A stretch of DNA of 64,000 nt. Source: Pelodera strongyloides (Eukaryota; Nematoda; Chromadorea; Rhabditida; Rhabditidae). This document shows positions 11,400 through 25,700 of the stretch, piece by piece. The stretch's first letter is position 1, and every line of letters starts with the position of its first letter. The translations under genes and the position numbers were made by a program. Location: the NCBI GenBank assembly GCA_036852015.1, contig JAANDG010000003.1:764001-828000 (forward strand), written 5' to 3'. Under the pieces are notes generated by a model. That model ran no database searches. It had not been told where the DNA came from and saw only the letters and a program-made list of their open reading frames with translations.

Positions 11400-13700
11400 G
11401 TTCATCACACAACTATTGCTCTGAATTTCAATGATCATTTGTAAGGTGCATACTTCTGGACTTCTGGGTACCCCTTGTCCAGTTTCAAAAAAAGTCTGAA
11501 TGGTATCAAAAATTGATTCGAGACATGAATAAAAACTAAAACTTATACCAAAAGTAGCGTGCCACCAGCCAGTTGCTCTATCATTGGTGTATAGCCGTTA
11601 GTGGTAAGTACGTAATTAGTGTAAAACGGAGAAAATTTCTGAAAATCCCAGTTTATCAAAGAAGTTGAAAAGCGAGAGTGGGAGAAAGGGAGAGAGAGAG
11701 AGACTTGGACGGAGGGATTGAGAAAAATTTCAAACCCAGTATAACTGAAAATATAAGCATGATAATTCGACAAAGAGGAGTGTTTGCAATGTCATACGTT
11801 ATTGGTACGCGGTGAGTTCGCGATATGGACGAGCCAGGCTCTCTTATGGCTCTTGCTGCAGATGCAGAGTCTCTTTCTAAGAGTCTAATAAACATGTCTA
11901 ACAATAAGTAAAAAAACAGACTGGGCTGAAGAGAGCAAAATTAGTAGGTGTGAAACGAAACTATGAAACTACATAAACTGTAGCAAAATACAATTATATA
12001 TTCAGTTCGGTGCACGCAGAGTGTAGTCACTTATTCTGTTTGTGTGAAAGTATAATAATAATCCTTGCTAATGATTTCTTTGTTGAATGTAGTCGACATG
12101 GTTGCTGTATGTTCAATTAACGTGGTATGGCATGCGTTTTGTAAGATGTATATTGCATAAATGCACCCCCAAGATCATGCACTATACTATATGCACTTAT
12201 GTAACACTCCGGCGACAGTCACATAATTTAGCATACAATACAAGACAATTCAGTTATACTGCATAGTTATACGCCATACCGCTTTACAGGAAATACAAAT
12301 ACACATTTTTTGTGCCTTTCACTTTGGTACACATAATAACAAAATAATATCTAACATAATGCATTAACGAAATATATTTCACTAGGTTGCCAAATTTGAA
12401 AAAAGTATTAATGTAATTGCTTGCTGCACCAGAAATTGGAAGCAATTAATCGAAGAGCACTCGCATAATGCATTATCTGCGTAAACGTGTTTCCGGAAAA
12501 CAACTGCCCTAACTGCTTTGCTTTGTTTTCACTAAAATGAACATTTGTGTTTTGTTGCACAAATTTATTCTATAACAAAAACTCAAAAGCATCCCCTTTC
12601 AAAAAAAGTGTTCAGTGAATTACGCTTCCTCATTTAAATAAATACGCATTAATCACTTATGAGAAAGAATGATAATAAGCTTGGAATATAACATGAGTGT
12701 TACACACTCAATAGAATGCTACAAAAGTTGCTATTAGTGGGATACAAATTAATAAGCTCAATCTTGCTTATAGTGATGTAGTTGTCTGACTAATATATGA
12801 ATAATATATTTGTTAATGCCAATATAATGAGCTTACTCAAGCAGTAAAGGACATTATGCATACAACACGAAGCTCAAGAACGCGAAATGAAACTCGTTGA
12901 AGATGTAAATAAGTGTAATAAAAAAAACTGTAGCTAGCCAAACCAAAGACCGCAAAAAAATTAACATGCAATAACTACTAATAAAGCTATATTTAGAAAA
13001 CAAAACTTCAGAATCTGATTAAAGAAAGGATATCCAATTCTAATTCACTGACAAGGGGAGTGTCAATGAGTCACAGTCGCAAATTTTATTTTTGGAAATA
13101 TGTTCAGATGGATTTTTTAGCGCTGATTCCGAATCCGTCCAGAAAAATTGCTGAACTTTTTCCTAGCAGAAGCTTTGAGGTTCCAACGGTTTTTCAAACA
13201 CGTTCAATACTCGAGTACCAAAAATTTTCAAGATATCGGGGAGGCTACGAACAGATTTTTTATTAATTTAAGAAAAACCAAGAAGTAAAGGCGTCACGAA
13301 AAATTTGAGCAATATCGGGATAGAGCTCTTGAGCTACGGATTCTGAACCCTAGCTCTTACAGTCGTCATTTTATGGGGGACTCTGGTACTCAAGTAGGGA
13401 ACATATTTGAAAATATTTGGCATCCCAAAGATCCTTATAGAAAAATAGAAAAATGTTCGGCAATTTTTTCTCGACTAGGTTCTTACTCGGTACTAAAAAC
13501 TTTAGTTGAAAGTGTACTAAAAAAAATTACGAGACTCCCTGACACTTCCTCAACTAGAAGTACAATTTTTTTATGTATATTGCATAGTCAAAAAAAAATC
13601 AATAAAACTTAGTTTAAAAAATGAATCAATAAAATCAATAAAAAATCAAAAGTTAATAATGAAATCAGTCCATCAATCAATCATTTCTGCCCCAAGCCCA
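11400..13700. other. Gene-poor AT-rich stretch
   Basis: No splice-supported exon found. It contains a short GA tract (about 11670-11702), poly-A and poly-T runs and a few short frames around 13060-13610 that show no family resemblance. Probably intergenic, between the Srx gene and the end of the V-ATPase gene. Confidence 0.5.
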
Positions 13701-13718
13701 GTCTGGCGATTTACTAGT

Positions 13719-16700
13719 TTACTTTCTACTTGGCACGCTCAGTACTGTATCTCTCGGAGTGCTGTTGCTTCCAAAAAATTCCCAGTTGTCGAACATCATC
13801 TTTTGCGTGGCAATCAGTGCCTGATAGCGCACATTTGCGTCTTCGGAAGATAAAAGCCTCATTATGTTCGCCTTGGCACCGATGTGCTCGAACATACTGT
13901 AAAAAAATATTGTTTAAAAAAAGTTTCACTTCAGGATAGATAACAATGAAGTAGGATTAAATAAGTGAAATGACATAATTGTGTGATAATACAGATATTT
14001 TGCCAAGAACCCGGTGTTTCGAGGAAACGACAACAATTGCACGAAATCAGCATCATAGTATTCGAAATTAGTCAGAAAGAGATTGTTGGAGGGGCCGGAA
14101 TCTTCTCGTAATTGGCAATCTTGGACACGCATTCAACAGCAAGCAAGGATAGAATATCACTGATCAATTACAACTTATAAAATATGTAATGCAATACCCA
14201 AAACAATATCAGACTTGCATGCATTAATTTACTGAAAACAGCGTAAAAAGTCTCTGACCCCTTTCCTCTCGGGTAATGTCTCACAAATTGTCCGATATCG
14301 TACACCGCAACTGCCAGTGTTAACTTGTCGGCACTGACCTCCAGAATCCTATTCAAAGCTCTGGAAACAGCAATTTATATTTAGCCGTTTATATGGGGTT
14401 TACATGCACTTCTTGGAAATGATGTTTATTTCGCCATGTATACTTTGGGTAGGATTGTTCATCGTCTCTCGCAGCAATGGGCCCTTTCAAAGCGTCCTCA
14501 TTCAAACAGTTGAAACGAAATACCGGTCGGTTTTTTGAAAAAAAAAATCGTATAGACCAGCATTCTTATGCAGCCTATGAAAATGAACATAAATTAGTAT
14601 GAAAAATCGAGCTATCGAGCAAATTAGCATAAATACGTAAGAATTCAGTTGCCCATAATGTGTTCCAAAAACGGGCCGGTATTTCGCTTTGAAATTGAGT
14701 CGAGGTGCAAAATTACAGCTAATTGTAGGGCCTCGACCGCATGTTTTGTTTTTACAAAAATGAATTTTTGTTCCAATAACAAAATGGTTGAAACTTGAAA
14801 ATATAACTCCAAACAGCAATTAGACTCGCCTCAAGGCCGCATATTTTAGCGCCGTAAACTTTTCAACGTTTTCCCGCCAGAATAGCTCATTTTCGTGCAC
14901 TGGTGACCACTGAAGTTTTCCGGAGCGAAGCTGCAAATAAAGTGTTTTCCCGTTATTCGAAAGTCACTAAGAGGGCCACTCACTAAGCAAGACATCAACA
15001 AACATATTTGTGCAGCGACATCACTTATTTAGTGTTCGTGGTAGTTAGTCCGTGGCAGTTCGTATTTATTTACAAGAGTCTGTTCAAAATAACAGAAAAT
15101 AGCAGAACATCATGTCAATGTGTCTGGTTTTCGCGCGGTGATTCCATCACTTTATCATTTATTTATTTTCCCTATTTTCATCAAAATAAACTCACTTCAC
15201 ATAGATATGCGTCAAAAGACGTTAGTTCAGTGAGCACGCGCTTTAGTTTCGCTTCCACAAATTTCTTGTCGTCCTGGAAGAAGCGAACTTGTTTTTCTCA
15301 CTGATAAATACGCTTGCTGATACTGATACTGATACTGATAATTCTGATAATTTTTGCCACTTGCTAATTTTTGCCATCGCGAGCGGCTGCTAGCTATGAC
15401 TTCAGCTGTTATTTCCGATATGGAGGTCTCCGATAATCCACCTGGTGAGCAATCAGATTACGAAAAGATTTTGCAATGCTCGTCAGAACGTTTTTCGAAT
15501 ATTCTGTCCAAAATTCAATCTGAGCAAAGTTCTGTGACTTTGGGCGGAGACGAACTAGTCGTCCTTCGGAATGCACTTTTTGGATTAAACAATTTTGCAG
15601 TAGAAACACTCCAAGGCAAATCCGCAATTTTGATGAATGTTGTGAAAGAGGAGAAAAGGCAAAGATCGGCCGTATTTTCCATGAAACAAGAGCGTGTTAA
15701 TGTTCAGGCACAATTATCCTCTGAAGATGCTGTTACATCGGCATTGAATGAGGAAGTTAAGGAGGAAATGAAAGTTCGGTCCATTCTTAGTTTCCTTGGT
15801 ATTCGGGGGAAGCCCATTACAGTCTACCGAATGTCACCCCATTTAGTTAAGGTGGAGCTCTCATCTCGAGGAGCTCTAATGGCTCTCCTTGCGAGGAGGA
15901 GCAAGTTGCGGGGAATCGTCTATAGCGGGGTGTTTGTCCGTGAATCGTTGTCAAAGGAGGACCGTGACAAGGAACGGGTCCTTCGGAGGCGTCGGGGGTA
16001 CTGCGAGGAGGTCGAGCCGAATAAGTGGGTTCTGTACAAGAACGCCTTGCGGCTGCGGACCGACCTCGGTACCGACCGAACCTCCGAGGCGCCCCTTCCA
16101 CCAGTCGATTGGAACCCTTCTGGTCAGCGTTTCCCGGCGAACGCTTCGCACAGAGGACGCGACCCTGCGGCTAGTTCTCCTACTGGCTCTCCTCCGCGTA
16201 AATATATAAAAAACTAAATAGAGCGCATCTGCGTGCAGAGACTAATATTCGGGTGTTCTATTTTAATGCGAGAAGTATTGTTAAGAGGGTTAATGAACTA
16301 AATGCCATATTGGCACAAGAAGATTTTGATGTAGTTTTGGTTTCCGAATCTTGGTTAAAGGATCATATCCCCAATGGAATGATATTAGGTAATCTGCCAT
16401 ATTATTTAATCAGAGAAGATAGGGTTTGTAAAAAAGGGGGTGGATGTTGCATTCTTGTAAAGAAAAATTTACTCTGGAGAAGGGTTGGGTCCAAGTCAAC
16501 TAATAATTTTGACTATCTCTGTATTGACTTGGAAGACGTATTATATGCTTCTCAGCTTCGCCTTATTATAGTTTACCGTGCGCCCTCGTGTAACAGTAAT
16601 TCAGTTGACGATATGCCGTTATATGATGCACTTGCATCTCTTCTTTCAGATGGCAAACCATCAGTGCTAGCAGGAGATATTAATAGATCGCAGTCACTCC

Positions 16701-19700
16701 AAATTCGCCTTTTTACTTCAATTATCCATAAACATGAAAAAGCACCTAGAAAAATACCATTCCGGTGTCAATTTACTGAAAAATTAACCCAGGGAAAGAA
16801 ATCCCCTCGATTGCGTTCTAATTACGTACAGTATGACAACGACAACTGAGACAGTGGAGCAGACACTTTCCCTCTTCCCCGGTTTTTCTTTGTTTTGTCA
16901 TCATTGGCAACCGGCCAAGTCCCACTGCGATTTAGAAAACACCCCATTTTGTCTAAAATCAAAACTCAACCGAAGGGATTTCTTTCCCTGTGATAAATGT
17001 TCCGTAAATCGGTATTGGAAAGGTATTTTTCTAGGTATCTTTTTATATAAATTGATAAGTGAAGTAAAAAGGCGAAATTGAAGTGACTGCGATCCTTTAA
17101 CGTAAACGTCAACATTACGAATGGCTCCTTTTCAAATAAGTATGGGCAACAATTTCTTAACTTTGTTGAATCGCTAGACCTCACTTCCCATATTAATCAG
17201 GCTACCCGTAAAGGGAACCAATTAGACTATTTACTTAGTACATCTCCCAGTCTTATAACAAAATCAGAAGTTTCTGCTCCTTTAGCAGATCATCACTCTA
17301 TAACTTTTACGTGCATTTTTCCTCAACCCGAGAATCAGTCTAGACTGATCCGCAATTATAGACATGCAAATTGGGCTATCATACAGGGTAATTTGAATAT
17401 TGACTGGATTTCCTCTCTCTGTCCATATAATGATTTGAATGATTTGTATGCAAATTTCTGTTCAATTGTTACTTCTGTTGTTGATCAACATGTTCCTTAT
17501 ATGAGAATTCATATGAAAACAGAGCAATATCCCAAGCACATTCAAAAATTAGTCCATCATAAGAATCGTTTATCGCGTAGTTATATTTGCACCCCAAATG
17601 CACAATCGAATCTCGAATTAGTTCGTATTTCTGCCATTCTACAAAATCACATAAGAAAATTTCTCGCCGCTAAAGAAAAGAAAAACTTTGGTAGAAATTT
17701 TGGAAGCAAACGATTTTATAATTACGTAAATTCTCGAATTCGTTCCAAGGAGTCAATGGCAGCAATATATGATTCAGAGAACAATTCTATGGCTTACGGT
17801 AAAAAAGAAAAATCTGAATTGCTTTCGAAACAATTTTTGTCTGTTTTTACATGTGATAACGGAAACTTTCCTGCATTGATAGAAACAAATAGGAGGTTTC
17901 AACATTGTTTAATGAGAACTCTTTTACCATATGAGGTAGAAAAGGAACTCAGCAATCTCAAATTCTCCTTATCTGATACTTCTGACAAAATTCCTCAATT
18001 ATTCCTCAAAAAGTGTCGCCAACAATTAGCAGAACCATTGTCGTATATATTTAATCTATCTCTTGAGCAAGGTGTAGTTCCTAATATTTGGAAACAAGGT
18101 CTTGTCACACCGATTCCAAAAACAAAAAATCCCACGCTACCTGTTGACTACAGACCAATTACTATCTTACCTTCCACTAGCAAATGTCTCGAAAAGTTTG
18201 TATTGAGAGAACTTCAGAAATGGATCAAAAAGCTCAATATTCTTCCACCTGAGCAATACGGTTTTGTAAAAGGGAAAAGTCTCGATCTCCAACTCTTAGA
18301 ATGCCAACATATGTATGTGCAACAAATTGATGACGGAGGCTATGTCGATGTCATATACATAGATTTAGCTAAAGCATTTGATTCTGTGAGCCATGAAAAG
18401 TTGATTTATAAGATCCGGTCTCTTGGACTACCAACCCAACTTGTGCATTGGATTCAATCCTACTTAGAGAACAGAACTTTTCGTGTAAAAGTAGATGATG
18501 TGCTTTCTGATGAATATCCCGCACCTTCTGGTGTTCCTCAGGGAGGAGTCCTAAGCCCAACTCTATTTATATTGTATCTTTCTGACTTACCCAAATTTTT
18601 AGCTTGTTGTCCTAACGTCAAGGTTTCTATTTTTGCTGATGACGTAAAACTTTTTCTACGATATTCTAATACCTCTTCATCGTTGGTTGATGAACTAGAT
18701 TTGTGCCTGCGTAAATTAGAAGAATACTGCGTTAAATGGCAATTGAAAATTGCACCTCTTAAATGTGCTTCTTTACATATTGGTCGAAACAATCCTCACA
18801 ATTTTTATAGCATACAAGGCCAGCTTGTGAAATCTAAAAATTCGGCGCGTGATTTAGGTGTAATATTTATAATATAATATAATTTATTGACACATTATAT
18901 AAAATATATAAGTGTGCATCATATAAATGATGATGAGAAGGTTGGCAAATTAAGCCGCATGTAACGATTAGCTTGAGGTTCGTTTATAAGAAAAGAGTAA
19001 CACCTTGCAACAAATCAATTACCAATAAGATTGAGTGTTTCGCCATAGTTGATTTTTTGAATTTTCGTGCATTACCTCAGGAAATAAAACAATAACATAA
19101 CACACACAATAGTGAATTATAAGATAAATCTATATACTACGGCATGCCTAAGAATAGTTTCTACCTAGCCACCTTTCTCAAATTCTAGCATCCGTAATAT
19201 ACCTCCACCCGCAGTAATTCGAATGCGCTATGCACGAAAATTCATATACCGCACATGGTAGTTTTTGTGGATAAGCCACAGGCGTGCTACTCAAGGATAC
19301 AGGTAAAATGATTAAATACAAGTTTGCTTCATGAGTTGTTCACTGAGGTTGGTTCCATACATACATGTTTGCACATGTTTGATTCTGATATAATTCTTTT
19401 AGAACGCAGATAAACATAACAAATACGATTCGATGTAGATAACAGTTGAAAATAGATACGAAACGAAATAACAGAGGTGAAAGTAAATATGATATTTAGG
19501 TTTCTTCGTGACTTTTCCATGATGTAGATGTAGCTGCAAACTCTAATGGCCGTTTTTAGAAGATTTCTAAATGAATGTGATGATTAATTCGTTCTTGGAA
19601 TATAGGTATATTCCCTAAACCCGACTGTGATATCATTTTCTTCGAAACTATTTAGAATTTGAGTGATGTCTGACGATTTCAATAGCCTTTTAAATGTTTT

Positions 19701-22700
19701 AGAATCATGTGCCTTTAGCAATTGTTCTGGCATTTTGTTTAGCCATCTGGCCGTACGCAGAAAGAAACTGTGATAAAACGGGTTACGCTTTGCCAAAGGA
19801 ACATGATATTCGAATGACGATAATCGTCCTCGAGTAGGCTTCATTACGTAATATTTACTGAAGGAGTTGGCTAGTTCGCCTTTCAAAAGTTTGAATGTGA
19901 ATATAAGGTCGTGTTGGATTCTTCTTTGTTGCAATGAAAGCAGGTTAAACTTACGTAATCGGTCTGAGTAAGATGGGATCAGGGTGCATTTTGGGTAACA
20001 TTTTTGAAAGATCATGCGAGTGATTCTTGATTGCACTTTTTCGACACGTAGTTTATCTTTTTTGAGATACGGATTCCAGACAACGCTTGCAAACTCTAAC
20101 AGAGGACGGACCCAAGTTTTATACGATTTTACGAGAATCAGAGGATTTCGCTGCTTAATGCTCTTAGTAAGAGCATACCAAACACCCATACTTTTCGTAC
20201 ATATATTAGAAATGTGGTCAACAAAATGCCAATTATCTTGTATCTGAATTCCCAAATCTCTCATAGAAGAAACCACTCCCAATTGAGTTCCATTCACACT
20301 ATACTTATACTTACAGTTTTTCTTTCCCATATATAGAACCTTACATTTTTCACTAGCCAACTCAATTTGCCAATCGATACAGTACTTCGACAACGTATCT
20401 AGCGACTTTTCTAACGAGAGATTGGCACTCAAAGCTTCATGTGGTTGATAACTACAGTAGATTTTACAATCATCAGCAAAACATCGTATGTGTATGTTAG
20501 GAGAAGTTCGAATGACATTGGGAAGATCACATATATACAAAAGAAACAATATAGGACCAAGTACAGTACAGCCTTGAGGCACACCAGATGTAGCATTAAA
20601 TTCATCAGACAAACAGTCATTTACTTTTACTTGAAATGTTCTACGCGCTAAGAAATCAGACAACCAGTGAATTAACTGAAGAGGAAAGCCCAGCATTTGA
20701 AGTTTGAAGAGCAATTTGGAGTGAACCACCTTATCAAAGGCTTTTGCAATGTCTAAGTATATTAACATCTACACATTCGCCTTTTTCATAAGAAGAGAGC
20801 CATTGTTTCTGTACATCAAGCATCTGTAGGTCTACAGATTTCCCCCTTATAAACCCATATTGTTCTGCTGGCATACAATTTAACCGTTCAATATATTTGT
20901 ACAATTGATGTTTTACTATCATTTCCATAGTCTTGCAAACAGCACTGTTAATACATATAGGTCTGAAGTGTACTGGATATTTAGGCTTCGGAACCTTAGG
21001 AACAGGAGTTACGATAGATTTTCTCCAAATGTTAGGCATTCTACCCGTTTCTATAGAGATATTATAAATAAAAGACAATGGTTCTGATAATTCACCTTTA
21101 CAAAATTTCAAGAAAAACTGAGGAATCCCGTCTGATGTCAAAGAAAACGAATTTTTTAGTCTACCAAGTGATTTACACACGTCTTGAGGAAAAATAACCG
21201 GTAGTGAAGCATTAGTATGGATATCTGATCTAGAATACATCATTGGGAAAGTGCCATTGTCACGCGTGAATACAGACTCAAACTGATTTCCTAAGAGGTT
21301 TGCCTTTTCATAGCTATCATAAACACATTGGTCATTGAGTGGTTTGTGAATTACACCAATTGATGATTTACCTTTAATACGAGAATTTACGTATGTATAA
21401 AATTTCTTCCCAAATTTGTTCTCAAAAGCTTTATTTTCCTTATAGGCATAAAACCTCTCCAACGATTTGCTAAGTTGAGCGTTTATTCCCTTTATCAAAT
21501 CACTAATTTGCACCGATTTCAAGTTTTTGTTCAAGTTAAACAAGCGTTGTTTTTGATAAACCATATTCTTGATGTATTTTGGAAAACGTGTCAATGGCAA
21601 TTGCTTGTACTTCAGTGGAACATAATCCCTAATCAACGAACGTATATAACTAGAAAAGCGTTCTTCCAAGTCGTCAACAGTATTGTATGTCCCAAAATAA
21701 GTAACCCAGTCAATTGAGAGCATAGACTTTATTCGAGGCCAATTAGCACTCTTGAAATCAAGAAAAGGTGTTTGCATATTATTATATTCTATTGTCATAT
21801 TTATTTGAAAGGTTATTAGATTATGATCTGAAGAGCCCAATGGCGGTTCGACCGAACAATTTTTTATTAGGTTAGATGAACTGCAAAATAAATGATCAAT
21901 AATTCGTCTATCACGAGTTGGTTCTGTTACATAAAAAGACCATCCCAGGGAGTTTATGAAATCACCGAATTCCCTTTCCTTAGCTAATGTAGGACTTGGG
22001 TTTGTAAAATCAAAATGAATATTAAAGTCGCCAAGAAGAATAACATCAATTCCCGAAGTAGATAAATTGATAATTTCATCATACAATGAAGTATCAGCTA
22101 AAGCAGTACAACCCGGAAGTCTATATACAACAATAAAACGTATTTTACGAAAATTAACTAAATCTTCAATATCTACGCAGCACAGTTCAAAATTTGCATT
22201 TCCCATGTGTTTTTGTTCTTTGCATAAAAAACATGAATTTACATAGAGACAAATACCACCACCTTTTTTAGACTGTCTATCAAAACGCAATAATTTGTAA
22301 TTCCCAATTCCCAGTATGCAAAATAGTGCAATCTTTTATATCTTTATTTAACCAAGATTCAACCAGAATTAAAATATCAGGATGTTTAGCAGATAAAAAA
22401 TGGTGTACATTATTAAGATTTTTCATGAGACTACGAATATTCATAAAAGATACTAAAATCGTCTCATGTTCCTTAATTTGCCCTCTTAGTTTCCCACCTG
22501 CCGGTTAGAACCAACAGAACCCGCGAAACTATTAGGAGTGAAATTGTTTGGGGGAGGACCCGACCGAGGTCTATTAGTGTGCCGTGGATTTACCCAACCA
22601 GGAGGAATGCAAGACTCAAACGCCAATTTGGTCCTGTCCACACCATTTTCCGACGCCCACACCAACTTATCATCCCGAAGCTGCCACCTTTGCTGGCCTC

Positions 22701-25700
22701 CCATACTGTTAAGATAATCCCGCTGAGTACGCATTTCATTCAAACGTTGCCTCTGTTCGAAAGTCATACTCTCCCTGATGAATACCCTACCCCACTTTGT
22801 ATCTTTGAGCCGGTGTTTTCTACTGAGAATTTTGGAACGGGAAGCACGAGAAGGCATTTCAAGCTTCCACAAAAAAGCATTCATTTTGTATAGGGCACAG
22901 GGAGCTTCTGTAATACCTAAGAACTTAATCATTGCTTTGAGATTCAATGTCTGGGTTGTCTCCTCCGCTACTTCATTACGAGCAATAGTTTCTTTTGGAA
23001 GGTCCATGTTGTGATTAGGAGGAGGGGGAACATTGGGAACTGAAATAACTAGACTACGGAGTCTACGCTCCTCCCTGACACTGTCCATTACGAGGCTAGA
23101 GGTGCCACTAATAACCCCCTTAGCCAAAGAAATTAGTTTCTGGACAGCATCAATCAGTTTTCCAGCTTGCCCTGCATCTAGATGTAATCCATCCTGTCCT
23201 ACTTGAAGCATACCTTCAAGCTCTACTTCACCCATGCCCAGAATTTCACTGAGCTCAACCTCCTTACGCTTAGGAGAATGCCCCCTAGGCGAAGAACTCC
23301 CATCACTATTTCTATCCCTCTTTGCTGCACTCCTTGGAACAGGAGCGTCTACGCCCTTATCCTTATCCACCTCCATTAAATCTTACAATGAAAGAAAGAT
23401 ATTTACTAACTATTAGTTACAATATTGTCAAAAGGAATAATACTGACCGAGGTTGTGTCGCAGAGCCTCGGAAAACCGCCGCGCGCTACGTGAATTATAA
23501 TCAGAATGAATTATAATCAGAATGAATTATAATCAGAATGAATTATAATCAGAATGAATTATAATCAGAATGAATTATAATCAGAATGAGGCTATGTCGA
23601 TGTCATATACATAGATTTAGCTAAAGCATTTGATTCTGTGAGCCATGAAAAGTTGATTTATAAGATCCGGTCTCTTGGACTACCAACCCAACTTGTGCAT
23701 TGGATTCAATCCTACTTAGAGAACAGAACTTTTCGTGTAAAAGTAGATGATGTGCTTTCTGATGAATATCCCGCACCTTCTGGTGTTCCTCAGGGAGGAG
23801 TCCTAAGCCCAACTCTATTTATATTGTATCTTTCTGACTTACCCAAATTTTTAGCTTGTTGTCCTAACGTCAAGGTTTCTATTTTTGCTGATGACGTAAA
23901 ACTTTTTCTACGATATTCTAATACCTCTTCATCGTTGGTTGATGAACTAGATTTGTGCCTGCGTAAATTAGAAGAATACTGCGTTAAATGGCAATTGAAA
24001 ATTGCACCTCTTAAATGTGCTTCTTTACATATTGGTCGAAACAATCCTCACAATTTTTATAGCATACAAGGCCAGCTTGTGAAATCTAAAAATTCGGCGC
24101 GTGATTTAGGTGTAATATTTGACGAGTCCTTGTCCTTTTCTGAACATATTTCCATTACCACATCTAAGGCCCTCCGATGCTTCTATGGTATAAATAGTAC
24201 CCTGCAACTAAGAGATCCCCGTCTTCTCATAAAGGCTTACACTGTATGGGTTCTACCTATACTCGAATTTGCCTCATGTGTTTGGAATCCATACTTAACG
24301 ATCCATATAAAGCAACTGGAAGATGTACAGGCTACAATTACGTGGATCATTTTCAAAAAATGTGCAAAACCAGGTATTATTATTCCGAAGTACTCTGAAC
24401 GGCTCAAAATATTGGGTCTCAAAACTTTACAAGAACGGCGCATTCAAAAAGATCTCATTACATCTTTCAAAATCATAAAGTGCGAGGTGGATATAGATAG
24501 TAGTAAATACTATGCGTGGAGACCAATGAGCAGATCAAGCTACTTTAATCTGAGTATTGAATTCAGTCGCAAAAATGTTAAATTTCACTCTTTCTTTATA
24601 AGAACGGCGAGGTGGCTTTCAAACGCAAATTTTCCGCTAGACGCGCTAGTGTCGCAAAATTCTCATGTCTTTAAGAAAAAGCTGAAAGCAATAGATATCC
24701 TTGAATGTCTCGGAGTTGAAAAAATGGAAAATATTATCTCTGTTAACCGTTGATTCATTTAGTGTAACGGATGTGTAGTGGAACTACAAATACGTACAAT
24801 GCTTGAATTTAAATAGGCAAATTAGCATACGAAGTAGTTCAATATAAGCGAGCGTAACGAGCTAACGAGGAGACTCATACGAGTAGCTCCGACGAGACTC
24901 CTGAGACTAAGGCTGAACTCTACAACTACGCTCTACACTCCAACGAGAAGCCCGAGACAACAACACCAGCGAGAGGACTTTCGAATAAGGAAGAACCCTC
25001 GACAACAGCTCAACAAGAAGATCTACGCTTCAACCTTTGTCTTCCCTATCTATTGTATAATAAAGTATTATAATAGATCGGTGTTGGTTACTGAATATAA
25101 TTCGTAATATTGTTCATTCGTTCATTGTTGGTCCTCAGTTCACACTCGCCGAGTGCTGAACTTTCGTCGGTCATCTTTGTCAGTCAAGTGAAATAGCAGA
25201 ACTATTTCAGTGGAAGTTCAGGCTGTTTCAGTGGCGTTCAGGAATTGCAGATTACACTCACGATGGAAGGAATAAAAATGGCTGAATTTGACCCGACTAC
25301 GATGGATTTGGAGATTTGGATCGAACGATTGGAGATTCACTTTCTACGGAAGAAAGTGAAAGATGACGAAGAAAAGGTGTTGACGTTATTATCGCTGGTA
25401 TCAATGGATACGTACACTTCACTCGCGGCATGGACAGAACCAAAGAAACCAAGAGAATTGGATTATGGTACACTTACCTCAATGCTGATGGAACGATACT
25501 GCAAGAAGAAGATGGTCATCACGTATCGAGATACACTACTCACGGAAACACAGAAGCCTGGTCAGACAATCGAGGAATTCTACAGGGAATTGGAAAGGTT
25601 GGCAGGAAAATGTGAGTTTCATAAAGTTAAGCATGTAAAAGATTGTATTTTGACTATGCAGTTCATTAGAGGTTTAAGTAGTGACAAGGTGCGTGAGAGA

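Larger units (their letters stand above)
15340..18868 (+). mobile_element. LINE A (CR1-like non-LTR retrotransposon), 5' part
   Basis: A two-ORF non-LTR element inserted antisense into intron 8 of the V-ATPase gene. It begins beside three to four GATACT units (15316-15340), only about 65 bp from the exon 9 acceptor. Its body is cut by a MITE (16684-17096) and then by LINE B at 18868; the 3' part resumes at 24121. The exact 5' end is not resolved. Confidence 0.85.
16253..18877 (+). pseudogene. LINE A ORF2 (endonuclease-reverse transcriptase), interrupted
   Basis: Apurinic-type endonuclease at the N-terminus ([29 protein letters not shown], later LADHHSITF) and reverse transcriptase with [46 protein letters not shown] and the catalytic box FADDVKLF. 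It is broken twice: the MITE at 16684-17096 and LINE B after 18868, which adds a few codons and a stop. The pieces on each side are in one frame with no other stop, so the gene was open when the insertions occurred. Ancestral length about 940 codons. Confidence 0.82.
18869..23587 (-). mobile_element. LINE B (CR1-like non-LTR retrotransposon) inserted in LINE A
   Basis: 4719 bp between the two 533-bp copies, opposite in direction to LINE A. Its 3' end (left) closes in a short ATTAT-type tail at 18869-18890; its 5' end (right) carries six perfect 16-bp tandem units. It holds ORF1 and a frameshifted ORF2. The 3' part (about 18870-19583) is non-coding. Confidence 0.88.

Noticed and set aside
14025..14132. 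Minus-strand frame starting [13 protein letters not shown] in the last V-ATPase intron
   Set aside because: The neighbouring exons join directly (YPRGK-G-MFEHIG) in phase and in line with the family; no room for an extra exon.
18336..24120. Duplicated reverse-transcriptase segment as two separate LINE copies
   Set aside because: The segment has no element end of its own; constant offset and junctions exactly at LINE B fit a target duplication better.
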